Positions 34,201-45,850 of a stretch of DNA of 64,000 nt are shown here, one piece after another (positions within the stretch are counted from its first letter, which is position 1; every line of letters begins with the position of its first letter). The stretch is from Gyrodactylus bullatarudis. Its lineage: Eukaryota > Platyhelminthes > Monogenea > Gyrodactylidea > Gyrodactylidae. Where the stretch lies: contig SSNU01000313.1 in NCBI GenBank assembly GCA_012064415.1, positions 131,848 to 195,847 of the forward strand. The letters are read 5' to 3'. Under the pieces are notes generated by a model that ran no database searches, was not told where the DNA came from, and saw nothing but the letters and a program-made list of their open reading frames with translations. The translations under genes were made by a program, and so were the position numbers.

Positions 34201-37200
34201 ATGAACGAAAAAAATAAATTACCAAAAATTATCTAATAGAAAGTTAGTTTGATGAAAAGTTTACATTTTAATTATTCATTTCCGATCTTGAATCGTCTGT
34301 TCATTCCTTGTAGAAATTGATTATGAAATATATTTGAAATTTCTATAATACTATTCAGACAAAAATTATAAATCTAGTAGGTAATGCATTCGATAATTAA
34401 AAGTAAACTATTCAAAAAGAAAATTCAGAATCCTATTCTGAGCCACTTCTATCGTGTAGCTGTTACAGAGAATATAGGAAATCAGTGAGTGGAAAGGGAA
34501 AATGAAAAATTAATATAATTTGATTCCATAATGACTGGTAATACTGTATTGAGAATAGAATTTCAAAGCCTACTACTGAATAACCAAATTATTAATCAAC
34601 TTCATTGATGAATCTTGAAGATTTTCAATCACTTGCTCATGAAAAAAGGTAGCCTCGAACTGTAGTCTCAATGGTATCCAAGGTAACAGAATGAACCAAT
34701 GGTATTATTAATAATTTTGGATTTTCAAAAAAACGTTCTTGAAGATTTTCATAAACTCTCAACAAATTATTACGAGTGCAATTATAGTTCATTCGAAAGA
34801 ATATTAGTTTTTCTTTCAGAAAAGTTGTTATAAAACTATTTCAGTTTCTTTAAGACAGAATTATGGTTTGAGAAGGTTACGTGCCCAACATATGACGCAC
34901 TGAGACTTGATACACTTTGGTTAAAATGGATCTAATGAATTCAATATCATTGATAGGTTAATATTCTAAAAAGAAATGTAGAAGAAGAACTTACGAGATT
35001 ATTGAAATTCTTATCAAAAAGATACTTCTTCGACGAGTAGGCCAAGGTTGAATCGGCCTTGTCTTGCAGTCCAATTCTATCTCGACTCCCATAGTGATAA
35101 TTAATCATGGTGCTACTCCCATCATATGATGGCAAGCAGATTTGTGAGTTCAAGTAATTCGAATTTTGCTTCGATGCAAAGCTCATCGATTGATTCCAAT
35201 CGAAAACTTTAAGTAACCATTCCTGAAAAGTCATCCGATGCTTTCGACAATACCTATGAGCCTAAAATATGAAAGAGATGGTAATATTTTAGAATTTCCA
35301 TTCTATCGATTATTGTGAGTTAATCGAATCTAGTGTAAAATAAACATCAAAAAATTCATTTCTATCATTATTTCTTGTGTTTTTCTAATTTGAAAATTGC
35401 CATCTTTTTAATTGGAAAATTTTGGCAAAATTAAAAAAATCAACAAAACTGAGTTTAAAGATTAGTCGACTAAACTTTAAAAAATATACTACGGATACGT
35501 ATTTTTTAAACATAAGTGACATGTGTACCACCTCTTTTTAATTCATTGAAACAAAGGAAATCTTCTGCTTGGCTAGATATTTTCTTCGACCGAATATTCG
35601 ATAGCGAAATTTTACATCAAATTTTGATAAATTCATCTCATCTCCTCAAAATGAAGAAATACGAAAGATTATTTCAAATATAAATTTAAAACTATATACA
35701 GAATTATTTGACAAAAGGAATTACAAATGTCCAAAATAGCTTAAGAGATAAAAACTCTTTTCTTTTGTGAGAGAAGTCATTCATAGAAAAAGTGTTGGGA
35801 ATTTGACGTTGGCTAATATTTTTTTCTGAAGAAGAAAAAAAAATCTCAACATTGGATGAAATAGCTCTTCTTCTTAACACATTCAGAAATTAATCTTCAT
35901 TTTTCTCTAGTAGAAGAAATTTTGAATTATATTTTGGTTGCTCCCCATATATAAGTAAATAATGCTCTTTTTCGATCAAGTTTATAATCTTAGAATCAAT
36001 CACTAAAGGTTAGCAAAATTAAGACTAGATAGCTTTTATTTAAGATTAGATCTGATTTTTCTATTTAAAAACATACTAATTCTGAGTAAACACCCTCTAG
36101 ACATTACTAGTAGTAAATATTTTCATAAAATACACTATTCTTTCAAACTTTGAGGTGGAAATTGTTTGTTAATTTCTTATTGAGACAGAGATTGATCACA
36201 GACCATCCTGATCTAAATACCCAAGGGAAGCGTTGTCCTGATGCATGTTGATAATTCTAATCTTCCTATACGTAGAAAAGTTTTTTCTTACTTTAGCCAC
36301 AAGTAAATGATAAACTGTCACATATGGTCCAGGTGTATTTGACATGACATGGCGCACAAACTCGGCAAGATTTTCCTTATCTTTGATATCTCCACGTTGA
36401 GGCAATGTTACTGAAGCGTTTGATTTTGAAATTAGTACTGATAGATGGGGGAAAGATTCAAGAATCCAACGTGATATCGTAGTTATAAGGATTGGACTAT
36501 GAATTGTTATATCTTTGTAGGTATGTTCAGATTCGTCGCTGGAATTCTCATTCTGTAATCAAAAAAGATTATTCCCTATTTATCAATTGTAATGGGGAAC
36601 TGTGCAAAAAATGACTCATTATCCTCTAATGATTCTTTGGAGGATTAACACCTTTAGATACGTCAAAAATTCAAGTTTATGAATATAGATGTTACCTTAA
36701 TATAAAAAAGTTGACTAATTTTTGAAAACTATAAAAAGCTGACTTACTTTCATCGTCAGGAAATCGGGATAGAATAATTTTTCAGCTTCCGAATTAGGAT
36801 TTGGAAAGTCAAAAGTCGTCTCTTCCAGATTTTTAGATGAGAAATTTTGAATTTTTATTAAAGGCTTAGTAAACTGCTGTGTATCGTCAATATGAAGTTT
36901 TGTTTTCTTCGGAATTTTCAACCAGATATGCTTCCTTGCCTCGTGTAGGCGTATTCTTGTCTGAGGATTTGGATCGAGCAAACGATTTATTAGATCAGTA
37001 CAACTCTGGCTTATTCCAGGCGGTAATGGATTCATATCCCTTTGCAGCATCTTCTGGCACAAAGCTGAAATACTAAAAGGACGCACGGAAAAAGGAAGGA
37101 GGCCAGCAACCATTGCAAAAAGGTTAACACCTCTAAATTTAAATTCAGTTGAGTTTGAATTACAATATTTTAAGTCACATCCATATACTTCCACATGACT

Positions 37201-39583
37201 GTGATAAAAAAAGTATCTCTTTGCTCTGATTACATATTTCATATATCTAGAATAGCTAGACTTCTAGCTTTTTATGAAGATTTTTGTTGAATATTTGACA
37301 TTTTTTCATTTTCAATGAAAATTTTTCCGTTAATTCGGACACACCTAAATAATTTTTCTTACTAAAACACAATCAATTTAACGCTTTCATGATGATAAAA
37401 CCATTCGCCTCTACAACCGATAACTCAGTAATCTTAATTTTCAACTTAAAAATAAAATTTAGTTTTTTTTAAGAATAGAATAGAAAAGTTCCCTACATGA
37501 TACTGTTATTCTCTCATGTATTTTGAATTTCTCAAGAGAATTGATTGAGGAAAATTATTGAAACTCAGAAATATTATAACTTGTAACAGTTACCAATTAG
37601 TAAATAATAATTAATTACCAAAATATTTCGTATCACATATTCGCTGATAGATCGATAAGAATATGGATCAGATCTTAGGAACTAAATTCTTAAATTATGA
37701 TTATGAGGGAAAGTAGTTCTCTCTGGCACATCAAAACGACTGTGGACTTAAATGAGAAATGAATTTGAGATTCCTTGATAACTTGGTCGGTAGAATCGAG
37801 CGAGGAAAATAGAAGAAACATTCCCATATCCCTAAATAGGGGTATAGACCAATAAAAACCAATGAGAAGTTCAAAGATTTTGATCAGTGATCATTAATAT
37901 TTCTGTACTTTGGCATTTATGTATTATCTCTTAAACCTAGTAAATAAAGCGACCATTGTAGCTCAGTTTGGCAAGAATGTGCCATTCGTATCAATTTTAT
38001 TGAATAAATTTTTATAAAATTACTTATTTATTTTTCTAATGATAAACAGAAGAATATCGATCCATGGAGAGAATTCTCTTCTGAACTCCAAGTAGAAGAT
38101 TAAAGGCAGACAACTTTTTGTTTACTCAAGAGTATGAATATTGTCGAAGGAAAATACTCAAATACAGAATATTTGGTCGAAGAATAAGTTACTACACTTA
38201 CATGCTCCATACATCAGCCTGCATGCCGTACGGCTTCTTACTCAAAACTTCAGGAGCTGCATATGCAGGAGAGCCACATTGAGTCTTACACACACCATAA
38301 CATCCGTCAACTTCACCCTTTTCAACATTTGTCCGATTGTAATGACCAGGCTCTCGAATTTGAGTGCTCAAACCAAAATCTATCATTTATATGGTTCTCA
38401 GTAATCTCTTTCTTCTTCTAAGGTTTTTCTTTGATATACTCACCAATGATTTTTATCTGGTCATTCTCTGAGAGGAGAATATTTTCCACCTTCAAGTCTC
38501 TAAAAAAGAGAAAATTTCTCAAAATTGAAAGGTAGAACATTTTAATTTACTTGATTGGGAAAATTACTTACCTATGAATAACTCCTTGATTGTGCATGTA
38601 GGTGACGCCAGAAATAAGCTGTTTCAGATATCTTTTGGCAGTATTTTCTGATAGTTTGCCTTCGGTTCCAATTTTTCCGAGTAATCCCTCTCCAGGACAT
38701 AATTCCAGGGCAAGATAGTAGGCATGTTCTGTTTCTAAAATTTCCAATAACTGGACTAAATTTGGATGCTTCAACTGTTGAAGAAGACGTCCTTCACGAC
38801 GCAATGTTCTACGAACATATGCATCAACTGAACATCGACTCTTATCAATAACCTTGATTGCTACCTTGTTTAACAAAGAAATGATGTTAAATTAACAAGA
38901 GATCGATAGATTTAATCTGAATTGGTCAAATATTCTTTTCTTTTTAGGGGTCACTCTGAACAAGAAAGTGAAAAAAAAGAAAGCAAGAAACTGTCCGATA
39001 GTTAACACAAAAATAGAGTTAATTAATTAAAATATCAGGAAATTACATTTTCTCTGTGGAATTGATTTCTTCTTTGAGAAATTAGATTTAAAGGGATATT
39101 AGAAGATTTTGATATCCATTCATCTAAGCAACAGATTAGAATAGTTTCCAATTCTTCAAACGAAGAGATATCTAAATATTATGCTAATTTGTTTTTCTGA
39201 CAAAAATCATTCATAGTAAGAGATGGGAAATAAAATTTTTATACAATTTAAGGCGTGAATTTAATTCTTTCAAATTTTTTAATTTGATGTCTTATTGATT
39301 TGAAGACTCGACATTGAATTTATCTTATTTAACAATTTCTTACTTTCTCCCCAGTTATTGTGTGAAGAGCTTCATTTACTTTGGCAAAAGAACCTTTGCC
39401 CAAACACTCGCCAATCAGGTAAGATCCAACTTTCTTGTTATACTTATATCCTTGGATTGCTTTGATATTCTTCTTGAAAATATTTAATGGATTTAAATGC
39501 TCCATTGACTTGATACTTCCAAGGTCTCTATTCATTTTCTTGGATAAGACCCCGGTACTACAATCATCTCCAGTAACATTGAA

Positions 39584-39616
<33 letters not shown>

Positions 39617-39742
39617 TAGTAATGATCCAAATTTTGAAGTCATTTCAATCGAATGATAATGATATTCATAGAGTTGAATTATACCATGATCAGATCTTGA
39701 TTTTGTTTCAAGCCTTTTGGACACACTATCAAAGTATTGAGT
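31227..39742 (-). CDS. HUNK-like serine/threonine protein kinase (SNF1/AMPK-related)
   Basis: Ten exons join in phase on the minus strand: 39742-39344, 38864-38572, 38499-38444, 38379-38202, 37132-36748, 36552-36292, 35261-34995, 33796-33274, 32139-31677 and 31587-31227 (3186 nt, 1061 codons plus stop). The kinase domain has the P-loop [20 protein letters not shown] with the catalytic Lys, [29 protein letters not shown] and DVWSIGVNLFAM, closely matching vertebrate HUNK including ELCPG and RDMNPLP. The region after the kinase ([17 protein letters not shown]) matches the HUNK helical segment following the catalytic domain. The C-terminal tail (about 500 residues, exons 7-10) is Asn/Ser/Lys-rich and unrecognised. 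The activation segment is about 14 residues longer than in HUNK. A run of 11 Asn codons lies in the N-terminal linker. Exon 1 is open from an acceptor at 39743, so a further 5' exon may exist; otherwise Met34 (39643) could start. The kinase call is firm; orthology is inferred. Confidence 0.9.
32307..32480. repeat. Weak fold-back element relative in a kinase intron
   Basis: AATTTATGATTTTTACGAAAATC resembles the outer arm of the 23269-23989 element (ATGATTTTTATGAAAATC) and sits in the 1.1-kb intron 32140-33273. Only a short portion is recognisable. Other introns of this gene hold no recognised feature. Confidence 0.35.
39584..39616. repeat. (ATT)11 microsatellite coding for poly-Asn
   Basis: A perfect trinucleotide run inside the first recognised exon of the HUNK-like gene. 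It is read as eleven AAT (Asn) codons on the minus strand and is probably length-polymorphic. Confidence 0.9.
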
Positions 39743-42700
39743 CTAGAATATAATATAATAATAGTAATTATCTACAATACACAAATATTATTTGTCTCAA
39801 TTATAAACTTTTAGCAATGATAACTAATAAAGAGAGAGAATAGTGCTACTTAAATGATATACTCATCTATACTGATCAAGCACAATTAAGCAAAATAGTC
39901 CATCTACACTCATTTGTATATAGAGAGTATATACATTTTGTAGAGCACATATAGTCTGAGGTGTTTATCTTTTTAACATGAAAGTTTAGACTTTGACTTT
40001 CACTATCATCACTAATACTACTATTAACAATTCTCGGAAGCTAGTAAATAGAATAGAAAAACAAGAATATGAGAGAAAGGGGTCGATAGAATTAGAACTA
40101 AAAGTTGTATCTTTTGTTATATTTTTTTAAAATGTACAGACTGAACGAGAGAAAGACATAGCGACCTTTACTGAGCACAGCGCTGAAAAATGTATTCATT
40201 TTTTCATACAAAGTTTTTTTCTTCTCTCTTATACGCTGTTATCAGCAGAGAAAAATGGTAAAATATGCTGTATTTAGCCTTGAATGTTTGTTTATACATT
40301 GTTCTATTTATTAAATGAAAAGATGAAACTAAGCAATGATATAATTATTAGTTGATAATAATTTCTTTAGCTTAGCCTGAAGAAAGAAATTCTCACTCAA
40401 AATTTAAAACAATACTTTTTACGATAAGGTTCTATGTAATCACAACAAAAGTTTGAATATTACTTTTTACACCAGGTCACAAATGAGGTTAAAATTCATC
40501 CAAAGACATAGATACAAAATTCCTATCGGGTTAAACTGAGTTGATTGAATTGAATAAGGAAGACAGTGATGCCAGTCATTTCACAGAATAAGACCTTTAG
40601 TACTCATCAGTATGAGACAGCTATTCGTGGTTGGCAAATCTCTCTTTCCATGGTTGACTATAGTACCTAATAATTATTTGAGTATAGTCAGAATTCAATG
40701 TTTTACTATCAGAGGGATTATAAAAGTCAGAATCTCAAGTGAGCCAGTTTCATCGACTAAATATGATCGACAATGGATTTGATCAAGTCTAAAAACGATT
40801 TTATTTAACTGAATAATAATTCAAATTCTAGATTGTTTCAACTCGACTCTTAGGTTTTTCTTTTGTCAGTTTCCTAGATTTAGATATGCACATTCGTGAG
40901 ATATTTAAAGAAATTCGACATGCATATCGAAATGCTTAGTTTCTTGTAGTTTTCGTTCGAGAATTCTAGGCAAATTCAATTAATGTTTTACCTAAAGTAT
41001 TGAATTATTGAAAAAAATTGTCAATCTAAACCTGAAATGATTATTAACTTGGATTTGTAAAGTCAAAATTCGAGGAATTAAGTTTTAGGAAAGTTTATCA
41101 AGTTCAACTATTGCTCAATAATTGACACGGTATCTCGAAAATTCTGTAAATCCAAAAATGAAATTTCATGTTATTTTCGAGCTCTTTTGCTATCGAGTTG
41201 ACGGTTTGAACCTTACAAGCACTGATTTGATCAGATTATAACTAGGACACTAATCATTTTTCTAAAGCAACTGCATCAAACACAATGTCATCACATGCTA
41301 CTAAAGACAATTAAGCTAATTATTTTATTTTTATTGTTAAATACTTAAAAGTAACAACATGTTCATTTTTTATTATTTAATTCCCAAATCTTAAAACTCT
41401 TAACTTAAGAGCCTTTGAGGCAATGCATTCTGTTTTATATATATATCATTTTAATTTCTGATAGACTTCAATTCGTTCAAGTTCTAAATATACTCACTTC
41501 TTTTTATAGCTGAGAGCATACTTGAATTGTATAGTTCGTAAAAACTGTAATTAGTGAAAAGCTTTTTATCCATTTTTATTACTATTTTGTCATATTCTAT
41601 TTTGTATCATTGAACAAGTATATCTTGTGGTAAAAAGTTACTAACTTTACATTAAAGTATTGATGTGTGACTTGAATAATTTTGGTAAAATGAGGAATTA
41701 ATTTTAAATTTTTATCATCATTTCATCGTCTTAGATACCTGTACTCAAATTATAATCCTAAATGGTTAATTATAAAAAAAGCTAGTTCATAAACTGCAAA
41801 AAAGTATAATTTTTGTGATTTATTTCAGTGTGACTGAATGATAGTGAGATATTTTACTTTAGGCATACTTTTGATGTAAATTTTTGAAAAATTACTTTTT
41901 AAAATCAGAGCTACCATTATGTCGGAAACCATCTTCACGAATCATTTATCAAAAAAATCTTAAAATGAAATAGAAAGACTGGAGTTTCGTGATCTGGATC
42001 ATGAAACTCTTTATGGAATTTGGCTCATGTTTTTTCCGATCAAAAATGATTAAATTATTTTTCCAAAGGAAATACAAAGTGTAACACCAACAGCTTGTAG
42101 ACGTCTACCCAACAACCCCCCCCCACCTGCATCCGGTTACAGATAATTGTTCTGATTGGCCTAAACCAACTTTACAAATTTCATTGAATAATGACGTGTA
42201 TAAAAATACCTACGAAAATAAAGAACTCGTATTCACCCACAATCTATTTTCATTTTTTACCTTCAAAGTGCTAGAAATCAGTCAGCAAAATAAAAGTATA
42301 TTGTTCTTAGTATGACCTTATTAGACTTTAATGTATTCAATGAAATTAAAAATTTTGCAACATAAAGTTTAGTTTGCATTTAAAGATTTCATGTCAAATT
42401 TCCATGTTTAATAAATTGAATGGAAAATATAATCCGCTTACTAAATAGTAGATTCATGATTTTAAATTTAATTCGCTTGGCATTGTCAAATCTACGTATT
42501 TATCTACTTGTTCAGCCTATATGTACATTTTACCGTGTATTAATGTACAGGATATGTCTTTATTCATTAATCAAATTTCATGTTAACGAATCTCATTTCT
42601 TCCTAAAAATTAATTTACTTTTTGTAACAAGTCAGTCATTTATTACAATTTTTCTTCATTTCACTCATCAAAGTTTTGGACAATTATTTTGCTTCTCAAT

Positions 42701-42782
42701 AGTTTGGAGAATTAGGGATGTCCTAGAAGACCAGCCTAAAAAAATAATTTTTATATAAGTTATCTTTAGTGAAAGTTCATTT
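39743..42782. other. Upstream flank of the HUNK-like gene, no supported gene
   Basis: It should contain the promoter and possibly a first exon of the kinase gene, but none could be fixed: candidate ATG-plus-donor pairs on the minus strand (for example near 41525) have the wrong phase. A C-run lies near 42117. The open frame at 42420-42758 is hydrophobic, low in complexity and not recognised. Confidence 0.4.
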
Positions 42783-42820
42783 GGGGTCTCTCAGACCCCA
42801 GATTTTGTGCAAGGGTTAAA
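42783..42820 (+). mobile_element. Solo piggyBac-type terminal sequence
   Basis: The sequence reads GGGGTCTCTCAGACCCC followed by AGATTTTGTGCAAGGG and then TTAA at 42817-42820. A CCC...GGG terminus next to TTAA with a subterminal GGGGTCT/AGACCCC palindrome is the layout of piggyBac ends. No matching opposite end or transposase was found upstream, so it is a truncated remnant. Confidence 0.45.
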
Positions 42821-43184
42821 CATATTACGAAAGGATAACTTGTTTTTATTACTCAAGAATAAACTAAAAATAATGATTGCTTGTTGTGGTATTTCAAAAT
42901 TTTTATAGATTTTAAAACACAAAGATTGTGTTAGCTTTACGCCAACATTCTTTTACACTTATTCCCTGTGAGGTTCATCTTTATAATTGAGCTCCGGTAA
43001 TGAATTCTTACATTCTTGCAAAATTTAACCGTGGTTCTCCATTTTATCTTGATTTAGTTAATGCTCTGTAGTGCTTGGAGTTCTTGCTTATTCTCTTTAA
43101 AAGTGGGTTTTTAATTTTTTTTGTTATTGAAACATTTTTATCGAAATAATATTAAATAAATTATGAAAGGGAGCTGGGAAAGAT

Positions 43185-43240
43185 TGACCAGTGTAGGGCG
43201 TCCGTATGCGAAGCGAGGGAGATACCACTACGCCACTTTC
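43185..43240 (-). repeat. tRNA-like SINE fragment, copy 1
   Basis: On the minus strand it reads GTGGCGTAGTGGTATCTCCC, matching an RNA polymerase III A box (TGGCNNAGTGG), then CTCGCTTCGCATACGGAC. It shares this with copies at 53625-53700 and 62778-62850. No full cloverleaf can be formed, so it is not a functional tRNA gene. Confidence 0.5.
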
Positions 43241-43424
43241 TACAAAAAAACAGTATTAACCTTGAAATTTTAAGAAAGTATCACAATTTCAAATAAATAA
43301 TATAGGATCTGTTATGCTAATCTTTAATAAAGATTCTTTATAATATCATTAATCATTTTCATGAAATTAATTAACTTTTTCAAATATAACTCTATCTTAT
43401 TCATTTCACTTTTTTCTCGACCAG

Positions 43425-44480
43425 TTTAGATTCTAAATTTGTTCTCTCGGAGCCTTTATGCTCTAAGATCATATTTAAGAACTAAACTTTTTTTTTTTTT
43501 TGTTAGAAATTTTTATTAGATATATAATAGACAAAAATTATTTAATCTGGACAATCATTATAGAAAATAAGGTTTTTTGAATCTTGAGCGTCTTGTAAAA
43601 GTTAAATGAATAAAATATTATCTAGTGGATTTGATATAATGGTAGTGAAGATAAATAGGCCATCAAAGAATTTTCAATAGTCATTCTGGAATTAGTGGAG
43701 ATTAGAATATAGAAGACTCTTAGTATAGTCAAGTTTAGAACGAATATGTGACATAATAGATTTTATACTAGAGAGATTATTACATTCACATAATTTATAT
43801 TTACTATCTATCATATTATATGCAGAGAGTAGATAGTGATCTGAGAATGATGATCTTCTTAAATTATAGAAATTTTCGACTAATTGAGATGAATTAATAA
43901 AAGTTTTTACAATAATAGCATATCTTCGTAACCAAAGGGGATTTAACCCCGAGGTTGAGATACGATCATTGTATGACGCTAGGTCAGGATAGAGAAAAAA
44001 TAAAAATTTGGATTGAACATGTTCAATCTCCAAGGATTTTTCACTGCTTAATGATGGGGCTAGAGGTGAAATATAGTCAAGATAACTAAGAACTAAGGCT
44101 TTGTAAGCTTTTAGTCTCAAGTTAACTGATTTAGAAAATTTTAGAATTGAGTATATTCGAGAGTTTATTTGAGTCAGATTTGAAAGTGGATTAATTTTAA
44201 GTCCATTAGAGATACTGAAACCGAGGTCTGAAGTTGAGGAGACAATTTCTCCAGGAAGTAGAAGCGATTCCAAGAGGGTTGCTTTATTACTATAAATCCA
44301 ATCTTTACTCTAATTTGCATTTGAATGAATAAATTGCCTTTTCGAGACCTTTTACATTCAGTAAATCTCTGAATGTGAGATAAATGTTTGAATTGATTTA
44401 GAACCTGACTTGCTGTCGTTGCAATCAATCTCTACTCGGTGTGTATTAGAGACTAATTCTGCTGAAGTACTTTAAGCTGA
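43425..44480 (+). mobile_element. Plus-oriented LINE 3' fragment, split by another LINE
   Basis: The pieces 43425-43487 and 44278-44480 together match the contiguous plus-strand fragment at 56176-56490. That fragment runs from the reverse transcriptase C-terminus (LRTKLDY...LYSNLH) into the UTR with TGAGATAAA and GTGTATTAGA. The first piece stops at AAGAACTAAAC and the second resumes just downstream in the reference copy, so the minus-strand copy between them is a later insertion. Confidence 0.7.
43488..44277 (-). mobile_element. 5'-truncated LINE (non-LTR retrotransposon) with reverse transcriptase C-terminus
   Basis: A poly(T) run and GTTAGAA at 43488-43507 are the inverse of the 3' end TTCTAAC plus poly(A). 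The open frame 44273-43692 (193 codons, truncated at its 5' side) encodes the C-terminal part of a LINE reverse transcriptase. It reads LLLPGEIVSSTSDLGFSIS, ALVLSYLDYISPL, EIEHVQSKFLFFLYPDL, TSGLNPLWLRRYAIIVKTF and MSHIRSKLDYTKSLLYSNLH. The order (strand-end motif, DY box, VQxxF box) fits the jockey/CR1-like group. The frame is still open over the whole fragment. It is inserted in a plus-oriented relative. Confidence 0.85.
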
Positions 44481-45257
44481 TTAATTTCAGTTTATTTATC
44501 TCTCATATTTATTACTGCTTATTGATCAAGATTAATATTCAATTCACTAATTTCAATTTGAAGTGAAGCTAATTGATATAAAATCTCAACTTTTTAATCA
44601 AAAAATGGAATGAATTTTTTGGAATTTTATTTCAGATATTTAATTGTATCAATTGAAGGATTAGTGCTTCAATATTCTATTATCTTCCTTTCGATAATAA
44701 GACAAAAACTTTTACATTCAACTAGAGTAAGAGAGTTCACTGAAGATTTCCATCTCTCGAGATGATAAAAAAAATAATAAAATTCTTATTCAATTGAAAA
44801 TGCTTTGCTTGATAACCTAAAATGTCTAAGCTCTTATCATAAAAAATTCATAGAATCCTCCATCGAAATTGAACAAAATTATACCTTGAAAATCATATAA
44901 AATAAAGGCCTTATTTGTGAAAACCTTGGCATTGCTTTCTTCTTTTCTCTGCAAAAATATAAAATATAATTTTGAATCAAGTAGCTTTAATGAGCTGTTT
45001 GGCATAGATTGACTATAACGCTTGCTACCTAAGTCAGGTAACCTGACCAATGTTGTCTTCTGGCTTGTATTGGTCTTTATGCAGAAAAAGAAAAGGAAAA
45101 AAGGGGTGGTATTTCTAAAGAAATAAGGATAATTTTTATCAGAATTATTATAGAGTAATAACTCTGATAGTATAATTCATTACATACCAGAAGAAGAATA
45201 CGACATGTATTCGAAATATTTTGTGAGTCCAGACTATTTTTATCAGCGTATTCTAAA

Positions 45258-45850
45258 TTTTTTTTTGTTAGAAAGAAGTTCTGTATTTAAAGTAAAATTC
45301 AGTATAAAATATGTACAAAAATAAATAAAAAGTATATACGTTGTGAATCTCGTTGAAGACTATTAAATACAAAATAATGAATAATAAATATCTTTGAGTT
45401 TTTGTAAATAAATGTGTTAAATTGAATCTGAAAATTTAATTCGATAATTATTCTGGTGGCAGCTCAATATTGAAGATCTGGATATAAAAGTGTTTTGGTA
45501 TAGTCGATTTTAGATCTTGGCAGACAGCATCTTGTGGGTCATGATAGATTTTATTGAATATAGATTTGTGCAATTAGATAAGTCATATTTTAAATTGAGA
45601 TAGTTGTAAAAGGTTAGAAGATAATTATTTTTAAACGATCAATTGTTTAACAATAAAAGCGTATCTGCGAACCCATAATAGATACCCGACGATGAAATGC
45701 AGGCATTGTATGAGTTTAAGTCAGGGAAAATTGCATATAAAAAATCACTTTGGATTCTCTCGATTACTTTAGCTTGGTCATTGGTTAAATTAATAAGCAA
45801 TGGTGAGATGTAGTCGAAATGGGATAGAACCAATGATTTAAATGCTTTAA
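45258..45850 (-). mobile_element. 5'-truncated LINE fragment, decayed
   Basis: The 3' end TTTTTTTTTGTTAGAA starts at 45258. A short frame at 45833-45639 reads SHFDYISPL, ERIQSDFLYAIFPDLNSYNA and CISSSG, the same reverse transcriptase region as other copies, followed by frameshifts. It lies next to a worn fold-back element remnant (44560-44700). Confidence 0.75.

Noticed and set aside
37960..38000. tRNA-like TAGCTCAGTTTGG (A box) in a kinase intron
   Set aside because: No B box or cloverleaf downstream.
42420..42758. 112-codon ATG frame, hydrophobic
   Set aside because: AT-rich chance frame with no recognised domain, signal or splice context.
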